Assembly (NCBI RefSeq): GCF_014839805.1 | Contig: NC_051141.1 | Span: 11,974,777 to 12,038,776 of the forward strand | DNA: 64,000 bases | Source of the DNA: Manduca sexta | Taxonomy: Eukaryota; Arthropoda; Insecta; Lepidoptera; Sphingidae | Reading direction: 5' to 3' | Notes under the pieces: generated by a model | Databases searched by the model: none | Seen by the model: only the letters and a program-made list of their open reading frames with translations | What the model was told of the DNA's origin: nothing | Made by a program: the position numbers and the translations under genes | Shown here: in pieces, positions 1-12,474 of the stretch | Layout of the letters: each line of letters opens with the position of its first letter | Numbering within the stretch: position 1 is the first letter of the stretch

Positions 1-1648
1 GAGCAATGAAATAAAGAATAATTTCTATTTGTTTGTTGATTATTTCAATTTAGGCTCTTACCTATATTCTTTTTTTCATTTTGACTTCATTACCTTTCCA
101 TTTTTGAATGAAATATTTTAAGAAATGTTTAAAATTGTGACAATTTTGGATTTTTATTTGATTAATTATAATTATTTTAGTCTATTTAAGTATATACTTG
201 AAGACACTTAATTTTGTTTTTGCCTTTATATAACAAAGTATGCTTCAACATAGCACGGAATTACGTACAACGTATTCCGGAATTATGTTAGGAGCCAAAT
301 TTTCGCACGGAATTAGAGACAAACTCGAGGTGCCGTAAAATAACAACTATTTCTATAAATTAAAGCCTACGACGTTAAATAATGTTCTAAATTCATGTTA
401 TCATAACAGTCTTTCGAATAAAACAGTTTTCATTCCTATCGCCTTTCTACTTATTCTGAAAATCATATTCAAAAAAAAAAAAAAAAATCACGTCAAATTG
501 ATAACCTCCTCCTTTTTTTGAAATCGGTTAATAACAAATGCCTTAATATACCGTATTATGATACATTTACCTTACATAAGTAATTTTGCGTCAATATCGT
601 TGACATTTGCTCGTATATCTAGTAATAATGCATAATATATAACTTACTTTTTTATAAATGTGCAGCTGGAATTTGCAATAATAACTACGTAGATACATAT
701 TTACATACCGAGTACTAAGTAGGTAATATCTAAATTTTAGCTGAGTAGTTATTTTACCCCCATAGGCTCGCCTATGTATCAGAAGATAAACAAGCTAAAA
801 TTATATTAAATTGAACTATGTAAGTGAGTGTCCTTTCTATAATCGACCTGCTTCCTTATTACACTTTATTCTTCTTTTGGCGGGCGTAATAGGTATTTGC
901 TTAATCAGTTTTCCGTAATAACATGTCGAATAAGCGGCCGAAGTCCACAAACAAAGTTTGTACACATCTAATAGGGTATTATACCTAATCTTTTTCGAAA
1001 AGTGTCTCAAATTAACATTAAGGTGATAAAATACCACTAGAAATTTTATAAAAAAAATATTCAACCATTAAAAACATTTTAATATTACATTTTAAATTTT
1101 CCCGCGTAAATAAAAGAAAACACTAGAGGCCACGTTGCCGACGTCATCTCGACAATAAATATCAAGTAACAACACTGTGCATACAGAATGAGGAAATTAT
1201 TACAATTGAAATGAGGTTCTAAATTCTTATTACTAGTGTGTTATTCCTGAATATAAGAATCCCAGAGTAAAAATTCCGAACAAATTGTGGATTCAAGTGC
1301 CAACTGATATAACTATGAGGAAAACTTGGTTACAACTTGCGAGAAGAGATCCAAATTTATTGTCCGAAAAATTTGTCTATTTCGATAATTTAGAAATAGT
1401 GAACGCGTATTGACAGTTCAAGTAGTTTACTGCCGTGATGACGTCATGTCATGGCGGCACTCGTTTCACATATTTGTAAAACAGAAAAAGTCAAAACTTT
1501 GAATTGAATTTATAATTTTATGAACTGAAACTACTATTTTCCAATTGTTGTTTCATTAAACTATCTTATTTATGTATTATTAGATTTTTCCTCACAAACA
1601 CTAAAATATCATATTACAGATCAACTCCCTGTAATGAAAATATGTGAA
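1..1648. other. AT-rich intergenic DNA, nothing recognised
   Basis: No convincing coding frame, RNA gene or repeat end was seen. Only short chance frames occur. 1990-2789 is likewise empty. Confidence 0.6.
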
Positions 1649-1989
1649 TCAAGGTCCATTTCCATACATTTTGTTTCGGCTTTAATCTGGGTAACTAAAC
1701 AAGTATTGGCAAGTAAAGAATTTAAATTCACGTCTAGTTAGTGATTAGTTCTCGCAGTTGAAAGAAAAACGTAAAAATAATTAATAATCATGGATATTTC
1801 GGCCTTTAAAATTTAATATGACGAAATTTTAAAGGCAGAAATATCCATGATTATTAATTATTTTTACATTTTTCTTTCAACTGCGAGAACTAATCACTAA
1901 CTAGACGTGAATTTAAATTCTTTACTTGCCAATACTTGTTTAGTTACCCAGATTAAAGCCGAAACAAAATGTATGAAAATGGACCTTGA
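1649..1989. mobile_element. Near-perfect foldback (hairpin) MITE, about 165-bp arms
   Basis: The two halves are inverted copies around a centre near 1819. Ends are TCAAGGTCCA and TGGACCTTGA; the innermost pair is GCCTTTAAAATTT/AAATTTTAAAGGC with a loop of about nine bases. Only a few mismatches separate the arms. No target duplication is evident in the flanks. It carries no coding frame. Confidence 0.85.
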
Positions 1990-2789
1990 GGTATCGCCTT
2001 AAGCATTTATCTTCTCAAAATATCGAATTCGCCATTAATCACCTAAATTGAGAGATAAAGTGGTCAAAGGATTATATTATGATATAAGTTTTTATCTAAC
2101 AATCATGCTTAAGTATTTATTACTTTTAGCAAGATTTATTGCATTGTTTTTTTTATTGTTTATTGCATAAATATCTGAGGTAAGTAGATACCTTCAGATA
2201 GTCATGAAACCATGGTCATATTTTATGAATTTGATATGGCATTTATTAAAGTAGGTTAGTACTAAGATAAACCTTAAAATAATAGTTCTTAAATGTCAAT
2301 ATACCCAATAAGTTTATGCTTTCTTTTAATTTCAGAGTACGTACATACAATCTACATCATGGCTTTGAGATTAACGCGACGGTAAGAAATAAACATGTGG
2401 AACGATAATTTCTTTCGTTCGTCTAATTGCGTTCTATCGGAACACGAGTGCCATCAGTATTTTAAAATAAATACAATTTAGAGACACTCTAACCAATTTC
2501 ACTATAATTATTTATAGATATTACTTGATATTCTATAACTTAAATGGTACGTCTCAATGACGAGTAAGTAATTATCTAAATGCAAGCCTACGATTTAAGA
2601 TCTCATATTAATAAATGTTGAGGCAGATCTGTTGTCAGTAGAATAATCATGGAATTACGTGTAGGTATTTCTAAATGCTGCACTGTTTTGTAACCAACCA
2701 CGTATGAAGTATCAAACTCAAAATATAATCATTATTACTTGGGACCATGTCAATTTATCTTCACATGAATTGCTATACTCTTCAAGAAT

Positions 2790-3021
2790 GTGCGAAAGTT
2801 TGTGAGGATGGATGTACAGATGTATGTAGGTAGGTATGCTTGTTCCTCTTTCACGGAAAATAATGATTTTATAATGGTTTTGTGTAATTTGGTCATAATA
2901 TAACGATACATATTAAGTAGGTCGAAAAAAATTGCTATCTTGGCGTACACTGACTAAAACGTTCGAGTTAGTCAAAAATGATGTACCGTAGGATTGTTTG
3001 TCTTAAATAGTTCTAATAGTA
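2790..3021. repeat. Remnant of the CTAG-type Helitron repeat, left of a nested element
   Basis: Stretches such as GTGTAATTTGGTCATAATAT and GGATTGTTTGTCTTAAATAG recur at 46.2 kb, at 49.4 kb (inverted) and at 5.25 kb. The repeat is cut at 3021, where the 3022-4145 element begins. Its continuation (ATAAATAAAAGTCCGCGACAGC) appears after 4145. Confidence 0.5.
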
Positions 3022-4145
3022 CAGGATCCCTGGTACACTTTTCATCGTTTATTACTATCAAGCTGATATTTTGTGAGTAGCTTCCTTTTGACTAGGCGCC
3101 CAAGTTTTTCCTTACAGTAATGTTGGTAAATGGTAGCTTAATATGGGTAGCAAGGACAAAATATGTTGATTTGACGAATTTTAAAAATTTATTATCTGGA
3201 CAAAAAAGGAGTAAGTAATATTAATCTGTAAGTTTTGCTTTATTCTTTGAATAATAATCATACAAAATATATTTTTCATATTTTCTTCAAAAATTTAGTT
3301 TATAAGATAAATATATTTGAAAATACATAAAAAATTATATATTTATAAACATATTTTTCAAAATAGTAATATTTTCCACGTGTTTTCAATTTACTCCATT
3401 AACAGTCGGAGAGTTCGGTTATGTTCGGAAATGCTCGATTGTTATCGAGAATGCCTGTAAATTAAATTATCAATAATTGCCATTCAATATATTTTATATT
3501 CTTATATAACTATATTTTACTAAGAATTAATTTAATGTAAGTTCAATTATCAATCGTTTCATTTCATTTCATTTTGTATACCCAAAAATTACTAATCTTG
3601 TGGGACTAATAAAACATACCTTTTTTTTTGTAGGACATTGTTTTATTTGGATGACAAATATATTAATCTATCATGTGATACCAATGTCCTACAGTTACTA
3701 ATAAAAAAAACTCCTGCGATATTGACAACTTTTGAGCGTAGGACCAAGATGACATACCACGCAATTTGTAGGACAATGTGAGTAGTAAGCTATGCAAATG
3801 TTAGCTAACCAATAAAAAAAATTTGCTGGTTAGTAATTATTTTCATGACCTTGTTTATGATACTTGTTGGAGAGAGGGGACTCCCTAACCAAACCTTATA
3901 TTTTGTAGGAAAAATATTTTTTCACCTTATTTAGATAATAACTCAATTATTAACAAAGAAATATTCGGTTAGTAATATTTTTTTACAATTCGTCAAATCA
4001 ACATATTTTATCCTTGCTACCCCTATTAGACTACCATTTACCAACATTACTGTAAGGAAAAAATTGGGCGTCTAGTCAAAAGGAAGCTAATCACGAAAAA
4101 TCAGCATGATAGTAATAAACGACGAAAAGTGTACCAGGGAACCTG
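3022..4145. mobile_element. 1.1-kb non-autonomous TIR element
   Basis: Imperfect terminal inverted repeats of about 155 bp: the left end CAGGATCCCTGGTACACTTT faces the right end AAAGTGTACCAGGGAACCTG. They include matching GTAATGTTGGTAAATGGTA / TACCATTTACCAACATTAC. The interior is AT-rich with no transposase frame. It appears to have inserted into an older Helitron-like repeat. The target duplication is unclear. Confidence 0.75.
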
Positions 4146-4362
4146 AACTATAAATAAAAGTCCGCGACAGCATATATTTACCTACCTTTTATGTGGAAGC
4201 CACTATGACGACAATAGTGAGCCATAAATATAATTAAATCGGATACTTTTTTACAATGCACATTTTAGAACATTTATTAAACTCTTATCGAAATAAATAC
4301 ATTTATCACTTTAAGTATTTAAAGTAGATAAACTTTGTCTTTTTTTGTAACCTATACATATT

Positions 4363-4551
4363 ATAAAACAAAGTCCCCTTTTCTGTCTGTATGTTATCGA
4401 TTTTCTCAAAAGCTACTGAACGGATTTTTATGAAGTTTCGTATGGACATAGTTGACCCTGGGAAGGTTATAGGCTACTTTCTATCCCGGGAAAATAAATA
4501 GAGGGACTTTTATCCCGGAAAATTCCATCACGCGGGCGAAGCCGCGTATAG
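4363..4551 (+). mobile_element. Helitron 3' fragment
   Basis: Starts at ATAAAACAAAGTCCCC and carries CTACTGAACGG, GACCCTGGGAAGG and the terminal hairpin ACGCGGGCGAAGCCGCG, as in the fuller copy at 4978-5489. The 3' CTAG end is lost or diverged (GTATAGTT). Confidence 0.55.
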
Positions 4552-4977
4552 TTATCATAAATAATGAGTGTAGTTCAATATTGGATGCCAACAGAAATGG
4601 AGTCGGCGAGTTTTAAAACGTAACCTTTTGAATTACAAAGGATCCTCTTTACGAAATGTGACAATAAATAGAGTCATTCAATAGTCATAAATAACTTGTA
4701 GATTAGTTAGTAGTTTGAAAAATTATCTTGTATACAAACGCACTCACACCTTTTTTTAACAAAAAAAGGGGTAATTAGGTTCAAATACTACCTACAATTA
4801 AAAAACTACTACTAATCTCCAAGTTATTTGTAATTGTTGAATTGTTCTACTTTTTGTCATATTTCGTGCATTTCTTTCGGTAAATATTATATTTGTTTTT
4901 CATAATATTATGCTTGTAATTTGTAACTATTGAAATAATAAACAAATTGGGTTATTTACAGTAAAAATGTATTATTA

Positions 4978-5489
4978 TCTATACTATTATATAAAGCTGA
5001 AGAGTTTGTTTGTTTGTTTGTTTGAACGCGCTGATCTCAGGAACTACCGGTCCAAACTGAAAAAAACTTTTTGCGTTGGATAGTCCTTTGTCCGTGGAGT
5101 GCTATAGGCTATATATCATCACGCTATGACCAATAGGAGCGGAGCAGTAATGAAACATGTTGCAAAAACGGGGAAAAATTATTAGTTTTGAGAGCTTCCG
5201 TTGCGTGCGCTGCGTAAACGGTTAAAGTTATGCAACAATGATGTATGACGGGATTGTTCCTCTTAAAAAGTTCTAAAAAATATATTATAAAACAAAGTCC
5301 CCCGCTGCATCAGTCTGCCTGAACGTGTTAAACTCAAAAACTACCCAACGTATTAAGATTTAATTTGGTATGGAGACAGTTTGAGACCCTGGGAAGAACA
5401 TAGGCTCCCGGGAAACTACTACTTAAATACTGGAAAACTTTTAGCCTGAAAAACTTTATAACGCGGGCGGAGCCGCGGGCAAAAGCTAG
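4978..5489 (+). mobile_element. Full-length non-autonomous Helitron, 512 bp
   Basis: Begins A|TCTATACTATTATATAAAG and ends with a GC hairpin (ACGCGGGCGGAGCCGCG) then AAAAGCTAG|T. These are the Helitron hallmarks: 5' TC, 3' CTRR with a hairpin just before it, insertion between A and T, and no TIR or target duplication. A second copy lies inverted at 54479-54984 and aligns along its whole length. Confidence 0.75.
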
Positions 5490-5552
5490 TTATTATATAT
5501 CTTTCCTGCAGGTCCTTTTAAGATACATTACTCTAGTTGGAGTTCATACACC

Positions 5553-5990
5553 TTGCAAGTACTCCCTCTGTCTATACTTATGGAGGAAATACGGCCAAAG
5601 ACAGAGCTTGCGAGGCGCTGGGACTATTGCAGAAAATATGAGAATTATACTGGGTCTATGGATTTGTTGCTGGGCTATCGATTGAGACAACGGAACGCCT
5701 ACCAAGTAAAATGTCTCAATCTTATGTATTCAAGGCAGACAGTGACTTGCCCCCCACTAGATGGTCATCCCATAAGAGACGTAAGCCAAGGTAAGCCAAC
5801 GCAACACCGGTGTGGGTGGCTTAAAGGTATAGAGAGGTGTGGGGTTTCCTCGCTATTACGCAGATTGAGCACTTCCACCCTGGAGCTGAGGTTCTTAGCT
5901 CTTGAGACTTCCACCCCTAGCCGGCCAGTTAAAGAAAACCAAGAAGAACTTGAGAAGTTTGAGACAGAAGGAACAAACTTCGATTTTTGA
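5553..5990 (+). CDS. Unidentified 145-codon open frame
   Basis: Open frame starting MQVLPLSILMEEIRPKTEL and ending EKFETEGTNFDF. GC content is higher than in its flanks. I recognise no domain. It directly follows a Helitron and has no nearby splice partner. It may be decayed transposon coding sequence or chance. Confidence 0.15.
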   Translation: MQVLPLSILMEEIRPKTELARRWDYCRKYENYTGSMDLLLGYRLRQRNAYQVKCLNLMYSRQTVTCPPLDGHPIRDVSQGKPTQHRCGWLKGIERCGVSSLLRRLSTSTLELRFLALETSTPSRPVKENQEELEKFETEGTNFDF

Positions 5991-8162
5991 TTCTAATAGG
6001 TACATTTTAGGCATGTTATCTCTATATACTACCTACTTGAAAAATCGTAGAGATTTTTGAATTTGGCCGAAACTTTTTAGTAACTGGTTTCAATAGTTTG
6101 ATATTTTAATTATTCCTCAAAGTTGTATACAATATTATATCGAGGCATACATTCTTATCGACATAATACAATTCGACTATGCCTGTAGACACTGACACTG
6201 CGTAAAATACGACGTAACAAATTTTTAAGACACATAATAAAAACAAATTTTAGGTTAAACGAATCTTTATTGACCAAGAACATTTACTATTAATTGAAAA
6301 TAATATTTGATTAATTAATTCTAATTACACACAATCAGTCATTATCAGTTTATGTGTAGATTGACACCTTAACTCTGAGCTTTCCTGCGGTAAGTATAAA
6401 CAACATGGAAAAATCTTTCCGACAATTCTCTATAATACACGCCCATTATAATTAACAGGTCCCCAAGGGATCTATGGTTGCGGTAGAACAATGCTACTAT
6501 ACGACTAAATATATCTTGGCTAAAAATAGAACTCTAAAAAAATACCCGTGCGGATAAAAATCGATGAATTTCGTTGGATCCAATTCACGTGCAACCATAA
6601 TTTAAGCTCGCGCCAATCCATTTCCCTCTCAAATCCTCTCGCAATATGTCACTAACCCTGTTACATTTTTTTCACAAAACAGGTAGAACAGATGTTTTAC
6701 CTATACAATACATTCTACAAGTTAGGTATACAGCACTCCGCAGGAATAACTTGAATTAATGTACATTATGTAAATCAATTGTAGTGCAAGATGTAAAATA
6801 TGAAAATAATAGCAAAATCCAACGTCAATAGATACTACTTAATACATATATCGCCCCGCAAGCTTACCCGTGATATGGACTAAAATTGATCCGTCAGAAA
6901 TATTGACGTTATTTGTTACGACTTGCACTACAACAGTGAAACAAATATGAGTGGGTCAATCTACATGAACCATTCCTATTCACGTCGCATTTTAACTGTG
7001 AGCGCGAGGTGACCCATAGGTTAGTGACGTTTCAAATTTGCCACATTTCCAAGCCGTCGCAGTGAAAAGTCGACGTTGTCCAATCAATCAGTACAATCGA
7101 CCAATATCACTTCATAAGAAGATACGATGGCCTTAACTAGACTAATACAATAAAATATTTCGCTAGATACTTGTTGATTTTATTCAGATTCAGACCTTAG
7201 CGTTGTAATGAAAGATACATGCCGCGATTTTAGTAAAGATACTTTTAAAATTTATCAATTTAAATATTAAGAGTATAAAAAGGAATAAAATAGTTAAAAT
7301 ACTTTTCAAAAGTGTGATACGTCTTAGAATATTATATTTATAAAACTTTCCTGTTAAAATTGTACAGTATTATACACTTGGTATGAATCTAAACAAATCA
7401 CCATTGAAAATAAAATGGTACTTAATACCATTGACACATATAAATATTACAATATTTAACCAAAATTCTGAGTTTTTGGAAATGCGAGTCAACGTAAGTT
7501 CGAAACGAGATGACAAATATGTTTACTGGTTAGGGTCACTTTCACTTATAAATGTTGACGCCCTCTTTGTTATCGACCAAACATATAATAGTTTCGTTGT
7601 ACCCTCCTTTTTAACACTTTATCTTTGGTCTTAATTCTTTAACCTCACATTGCAATACAGCTTCTTACTCCGCCATTATGTGGTACTTGTCGATATGTTT
7701 GACTCGTGACTTATGCAATAAATATATACAAATGGATAAAGTAGGTAATATTATAAACAATACCGATGGCTCATGATTTAAAGGTGTAACATTCTTGGTC
7801 AAAAATCTTCGTGACTACAACAACAATACACTAAATGACATCTTACATTTATAAGTGAAAGATCTGCCTATAATGTTTAAAAACAGGATTATTAAACTCC
7901 AGAGTTTCATGTCTTAGTCCGTAAAACTATTTACTATTGAGAAATCACGATTGCAAGTTGGTTCGGGAATTTAAAAGTTAAAAATTGTATTCGGAACATT
8001 CAGATATGCTATGGACTGTGAGATATTATAATGGTAGTGCATTTCTCGGGCCTGATTTTAGGTACATTATTGTGGAATATCTCCATGTTACCCTGAAATC
8101 ATTCCTTAGATATTAATCTATGAAGCCACCCAGAAAAGATAGATGAAATCCATATTACTTAG
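5991..8162. other. AT-rich intergenic DNA, nothing recognised
   Basis: No repeat boundary, RNA gene or credible coding frame was seen in this stretch. Confidence 0.5.
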
Positions 8163-8441
8163 TACAAGGACTTGACCACCACAGAAGCGTTGCGGCAGCA
8201 GCGTTCTAGTGTGCATCTCAACGATTTGGTCGCATTAGTGCCACTCGATTGCTACAGCATTTAAAGAGTCGCTCGGATTACCTACGCGTCACCCATCCTA
8301 GCTGCTATGGAACTGTTAGCGGCCCGGGGACCTCAACACGATGCAAACATCAACCCAAATCAAGGAGAATTTGCATCAGCACACACACCGTCACACTACA
8401 TCCTGCAGCCTCGCTCTAAGTTGCATAAGTCACATTTGCGC
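8163..8441 (+). pseudogene. Unidentified coding-like segment interrupted by one stop
   Basis: After ATATTACTTAG, which could be a splice acceptor, a GC-richer frame reads YKDLTTTEALRQQRSSVHLN, DLVALVPLDCYSI, a TAA at 8259-8261, then RVARITYASPILAAMELLAA and on to LHKSHLRLFS before a final TAA. It is open for 93 codons apart from the single stop. No family recognised. It may be decayed transposon or gene sequence. Confidence 0.25.
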
Positions 8442-9393
8442 CTATTTTCATAATAAATGCTGACTAAACATTGGTTCCCTAGTAGTGAATTAAAAAATAT
8501 TGCATACACTTCAAACCATATACGTTAATAAAAATTACCATAAAATTTGTTAGATATACCGACACATATAAAACTATTTTAAATAAATGAAAATAGGTAT
8601 GAATTACAATCATAGACGCAAATAAAATCCGCCGTCCAATGGATTCAAATGATTTAAATTAGAAGTGCAGAAGAGAAATGTTATCTCACCTCCTAGGTTA
8701 GTCGATTCTACCTGTTCTCAGACATATTATATTCTTAATTAAAAGGATTATGCTAAAGTACGACAATAATTCTCAAATCTACGGATTGCATCTAAGTTTG
8801 CATCGCTTAGTTCTTTATATATGAACTGTGAAAGGAAGTAAGTTCAAAAATAAATATGTCTCTTAAAATTGTATTCAAAAGCCATTTCAGAAACAAATAT
8901 TCACCCGCGCATTAACATGTATATTATCTTTAGTGTAATATCATAACTTGTGTAATTCCAGAGCTCACATCCGTAATCGTCCCCTGCATGGCTAGTCTTA
9001 TTTAGAAAGCCAGCACTGACAGGTCTTAGCATTTGTTCTAAAAGGAAATATAGAGCTAGTGAATACAACTTAATGCCTTTGTTATGGCCGATGATAATTG
9101 AATGTACAGGATATAAAAAAAAACAGTATTTAAAACTCCAAGAAGATACATTAATGATTTTGTTGACATCTCACATTCATATATCGATCTCAGTATTGTT
9201 TATGGAATCAGTGAAAGTTGTTCCATATAAGACTCAAAATATAAATATTAAAAATCCAGACAGTTGCGGCCTGTACTGTCATGTCAGTGGGCTTCGGTTT
9301 CTAATGAAGTATATATAATAACGTAAGCATTCCTAATTCGAAAGATTTTAACTCAACCACAAAGGCGTTCAAACCTTTCAATTAACACATATA
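8442..9393. other. AT-rich intergenic DNA, nothing recognised
   Basis: Only short chance frames, none with coding character. Confidence 0.5.
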
Positions 9394-10596
9394 GTCCATT
9401 GAAAAGTTACATTTGGGGTTGCGTTTTTTAGAGGACGCAATTTTATTTTTTTGAAGTGTAGGGGGGGTCAATCTAAAGCTAAAACCAAGTTTGTGGGGTC
9501 GCCACCCTTGTCCCACGGCCGCCATCTTGAAAATAGGGGTTGAAATGGTTTTACGATGTATCTCTTAAACTATTTATCTGACAAAAAAAATGTATAGATA
9601 TTTTTTGTTGCACATTAAATTCTCTACAACTTTGGTCTAGTAACTTTTGTCGTAGAACTATAAATAAAAAAGTTATAAGCTAAAATGTTTAGAAATTCAA
9701 TGTTAAGCAATATCCATTGCAACGTCATCAGAACGTGTGTTTATAAGGTTCATAATACTTTTTTTTGTACTCTCATTAATACCCAAATACCCAAGGGACC
9801 ATTAGGGAACAAAAGAACATCTGCCTGCTATTATTATTATTTCTAACCTCTCTTATTGTAAGAATAGCTGATAATATTGTGTTGTAGTTGTCGTAGTAGA
9901 GTTTTTATTAGCATTTTGACTTTTAAAAGTCTTTTAAAAGTCAAAATGCTAATAAAAAAAAATTAGTTTTCACTAAAGTTAAAATCGTGTCTAAAATCAT
10001 TCGAAATCGTCTTCACAATTAGAAACAGAATAAAATACATCCGCACGTACAGAAATATGTAGCACAACTAAAAGATATAAGTTGAACGACAACTTCAACA
10101 CAATATTTTCAGCTATTCTTACAATAAGAGGTTAGAAATAATAATAATAATAGCAGGCAGATGTTCTTTTGTTCCCTAATGATCCCTTGGGTATTTGGGT
10201 ATAAATGAGAGTACAAAAAAAGTATTATGAACCTTATAAACACACGTTCTGATGACTTTGCAATGGATATTGCTTAACATTGAATTTCTTAACATTTTCG
10301 CTCATAACTTTTTTATTTAGAGTTCTACGACAAAAGTTACTAGACCAACGTTGTAGAGAATTTAATTTGCAACAAAAAATATTTATACATTTTTTTTGGC
10401 AGATAAATAGTTTAAGAGATACATCGTAAAAACCATTTCCACCCCTATTTTCAAGTTGGCGGCCGTGGGACAAGGGTGGCGACCCCACAAACTTGGTTTT
10501 ACCTTTAGACTGACCCCCCCTACACTTCAAAAAAATAAAATTGCGTCCTCTAAAAAACGCAAGGTAAGGCCTAAAAAATGTAACATTTCAATGGAC
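9394..10596. mobile_element. 1.2-kb foldback element with about 490-bp arms
   Basis: Left end GTCCATTGAAAAGTTACATT and right end AATGTAACATTTCAATGGAC are inverted. The homology continues inwards for about 490 bp, including GTTTGTGGGGTCGCCACCC facing GGGTGGCGACCCCACAAAC. A spacer of roughly 215 bp separates the arms. TA flanks both ends, a possible TA target duplication. No transposase. Related sequence occurs at 48.44-48.82 kb. Confidence 0.8.
9902..9958. repeat. Perfect 28-bp-arm palindrome inside the foldback
   Basis: Arms of 28 bases around a single T at 9930; the inner part reads GACTTTTAAAAGTCTTTTAA. It sits off-centre in the spacer of the 9394-10596 element. Confidence 0.85.
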
Positions 10597-12474
10597 TAAT
10601 AACTAATTTATAAGTGTGTCGTACTTGTGTTTAAACCGCCCAATAAGATACGAAGTGGCACTAAAGATTTGTAACTAAGCGTTTAATACTAGTGATTACG
10701 TGTCTCCAGCCAATAGCAAGGTAATTGGATTATAATATTCTCACATTTAACATCAAACATCGATTAATAATCTGAACATCGAAAACAACACTGAACATAA
10801 TACGCATATATATATTTATTTACTGGAACGTCGCAAACTAAGTGTAGAATTAGTTATTAAGTTACGTTCAACAGAGAAAAATGTGTAGCCTGAGAGAAAG
10901 ATCATACAATCCCATTTGTTTTATATTGTACAAAGTGCCAGTTGGCACCTCTATGTAGTAGTTCAAGTGAGTTTCGATAATTATAAGTTACTGAAAACCT
11001 AATAAAGCATCCACAACTGCAATATGTCAAGCTCATAAGTGCTATCTCGATGCTATCTAATGGTAGTGGTATAAAAATGTGCATAATGGCTTAATTCCAA
11101 TCATACACAATTTGCGACGTATATATAGAGTTAAACCAAGTGACAACAGTTTTAATTTTATACACGGTGTTAAAAAATCAGTAAATTAATATTACAAGGT
11201 AAATAAAATATACAATGTAGCTGTTGGTAATTCCGTTATTTCAGAAGTCGTCGCAAAAAATGTAAACTATGATATTAACGTATTAACACCTTGTATAAAC
11301 TATCATCACCCATAAAATACTGCACATAAACATTATTTACAATAGTGGATACGATTTTATAACAAGTATATTGGAACTTAAAGTAGGTTGTTTCAACTTA
11401 TTTGGTAGATATAATATATATGCACACTTACATAAATGATGTGGAATATCATAAAACATAACAAGTGTGGTGGCATGCACAAAATAAATATTATTATGAG
11501 GTAATTTCACCAATCATTATGACTAAATAATGTACCAATTTTTATATAAATTATTATTATACAATAACACATATTATGCATATATCAGACTTCTTATAAA
11601 CAATAATTATGCTTCCTTGAAACAACCTACACATGAATAAAATTATATATTAAAAATGTATACTTTCAAGTTAAACTTTTACTGACTACAAAGCCCAATT
11701 TAAGATTTGGTGCAGCTAATTGAGAAATCACTGGTTCACACCCACATATTTCATTTTTTTTAAATATCGCATGAAAGCGAAAAACTCAATTATCTACATA
11801 ACACAAAACTTAACTAAAATTGGTGAAAGTGTAACAGACAAAATGTTGTCTTCTAAAGACCATGATGGCTGATCTAGTCGATGGTTCAACTATGATTTAT
11901 TTCAATACATCCATTATATAATGGGATATATTATATATCTCCTGAAAGTATATGCGAGTAGGTGTCATCATGTTATTGTGAAGTGCATTGAGCAACAAGA
12001 TGTATGTCCGTAAAATAGCGCCGCCAATGATTCTGAATTATTATTGCAGCAACAGGCTACAAACACGTTTGTGCTTTACACTTGAGTGAAAATCATTTTA
12101 CTCAACACAAAATGTCTCGTTCTCGTCAGTCTTCTATAAACCAATGCTGGCGTCGCTGTCGTCAATGACATGTTCGCCATATATGGTGTGTATACCAAGT
12201 GTAGACTATGTCAACCACAACCCAATCAGTTACTTCGTCATATGATTGGTGTTGTATGTATAAAAATCTTGTTAGGGTGATCTGGCGAATCTTCCTTATG
12301 TATAGGCCGTGTCTTGTGTGTAGTTTTCGCCACTTAATTTCGCCGACAATTGCAACATATTAAGTCACTTATTAAACTAACTAAATTGTTTTTAGAGCCA
12401 CTATATGAAATTGATCGGCAAAGTTAGATGGCGTTATTAACACACTGTAATGTCTTGTCAATTACTTGGATCGT
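10597..12474. other. Alh 3' UTR and downstream flank
   Basis: AT-rich. The part nearest 12474 is the likely Alh 3' UTR. No other gene or repeat seen. Frames on the plus strand here are not supported. Confidence 0.5.
11896..11901 (-). terminator. Candidate Alh poly(A) signal
   Basis: AATAAA on the minus strand, 574 nt beyond the TAG stop. Others occur further on (for example near 10815). The true cleavage site cannot be chosen from sequence. Confidence 0.3.
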
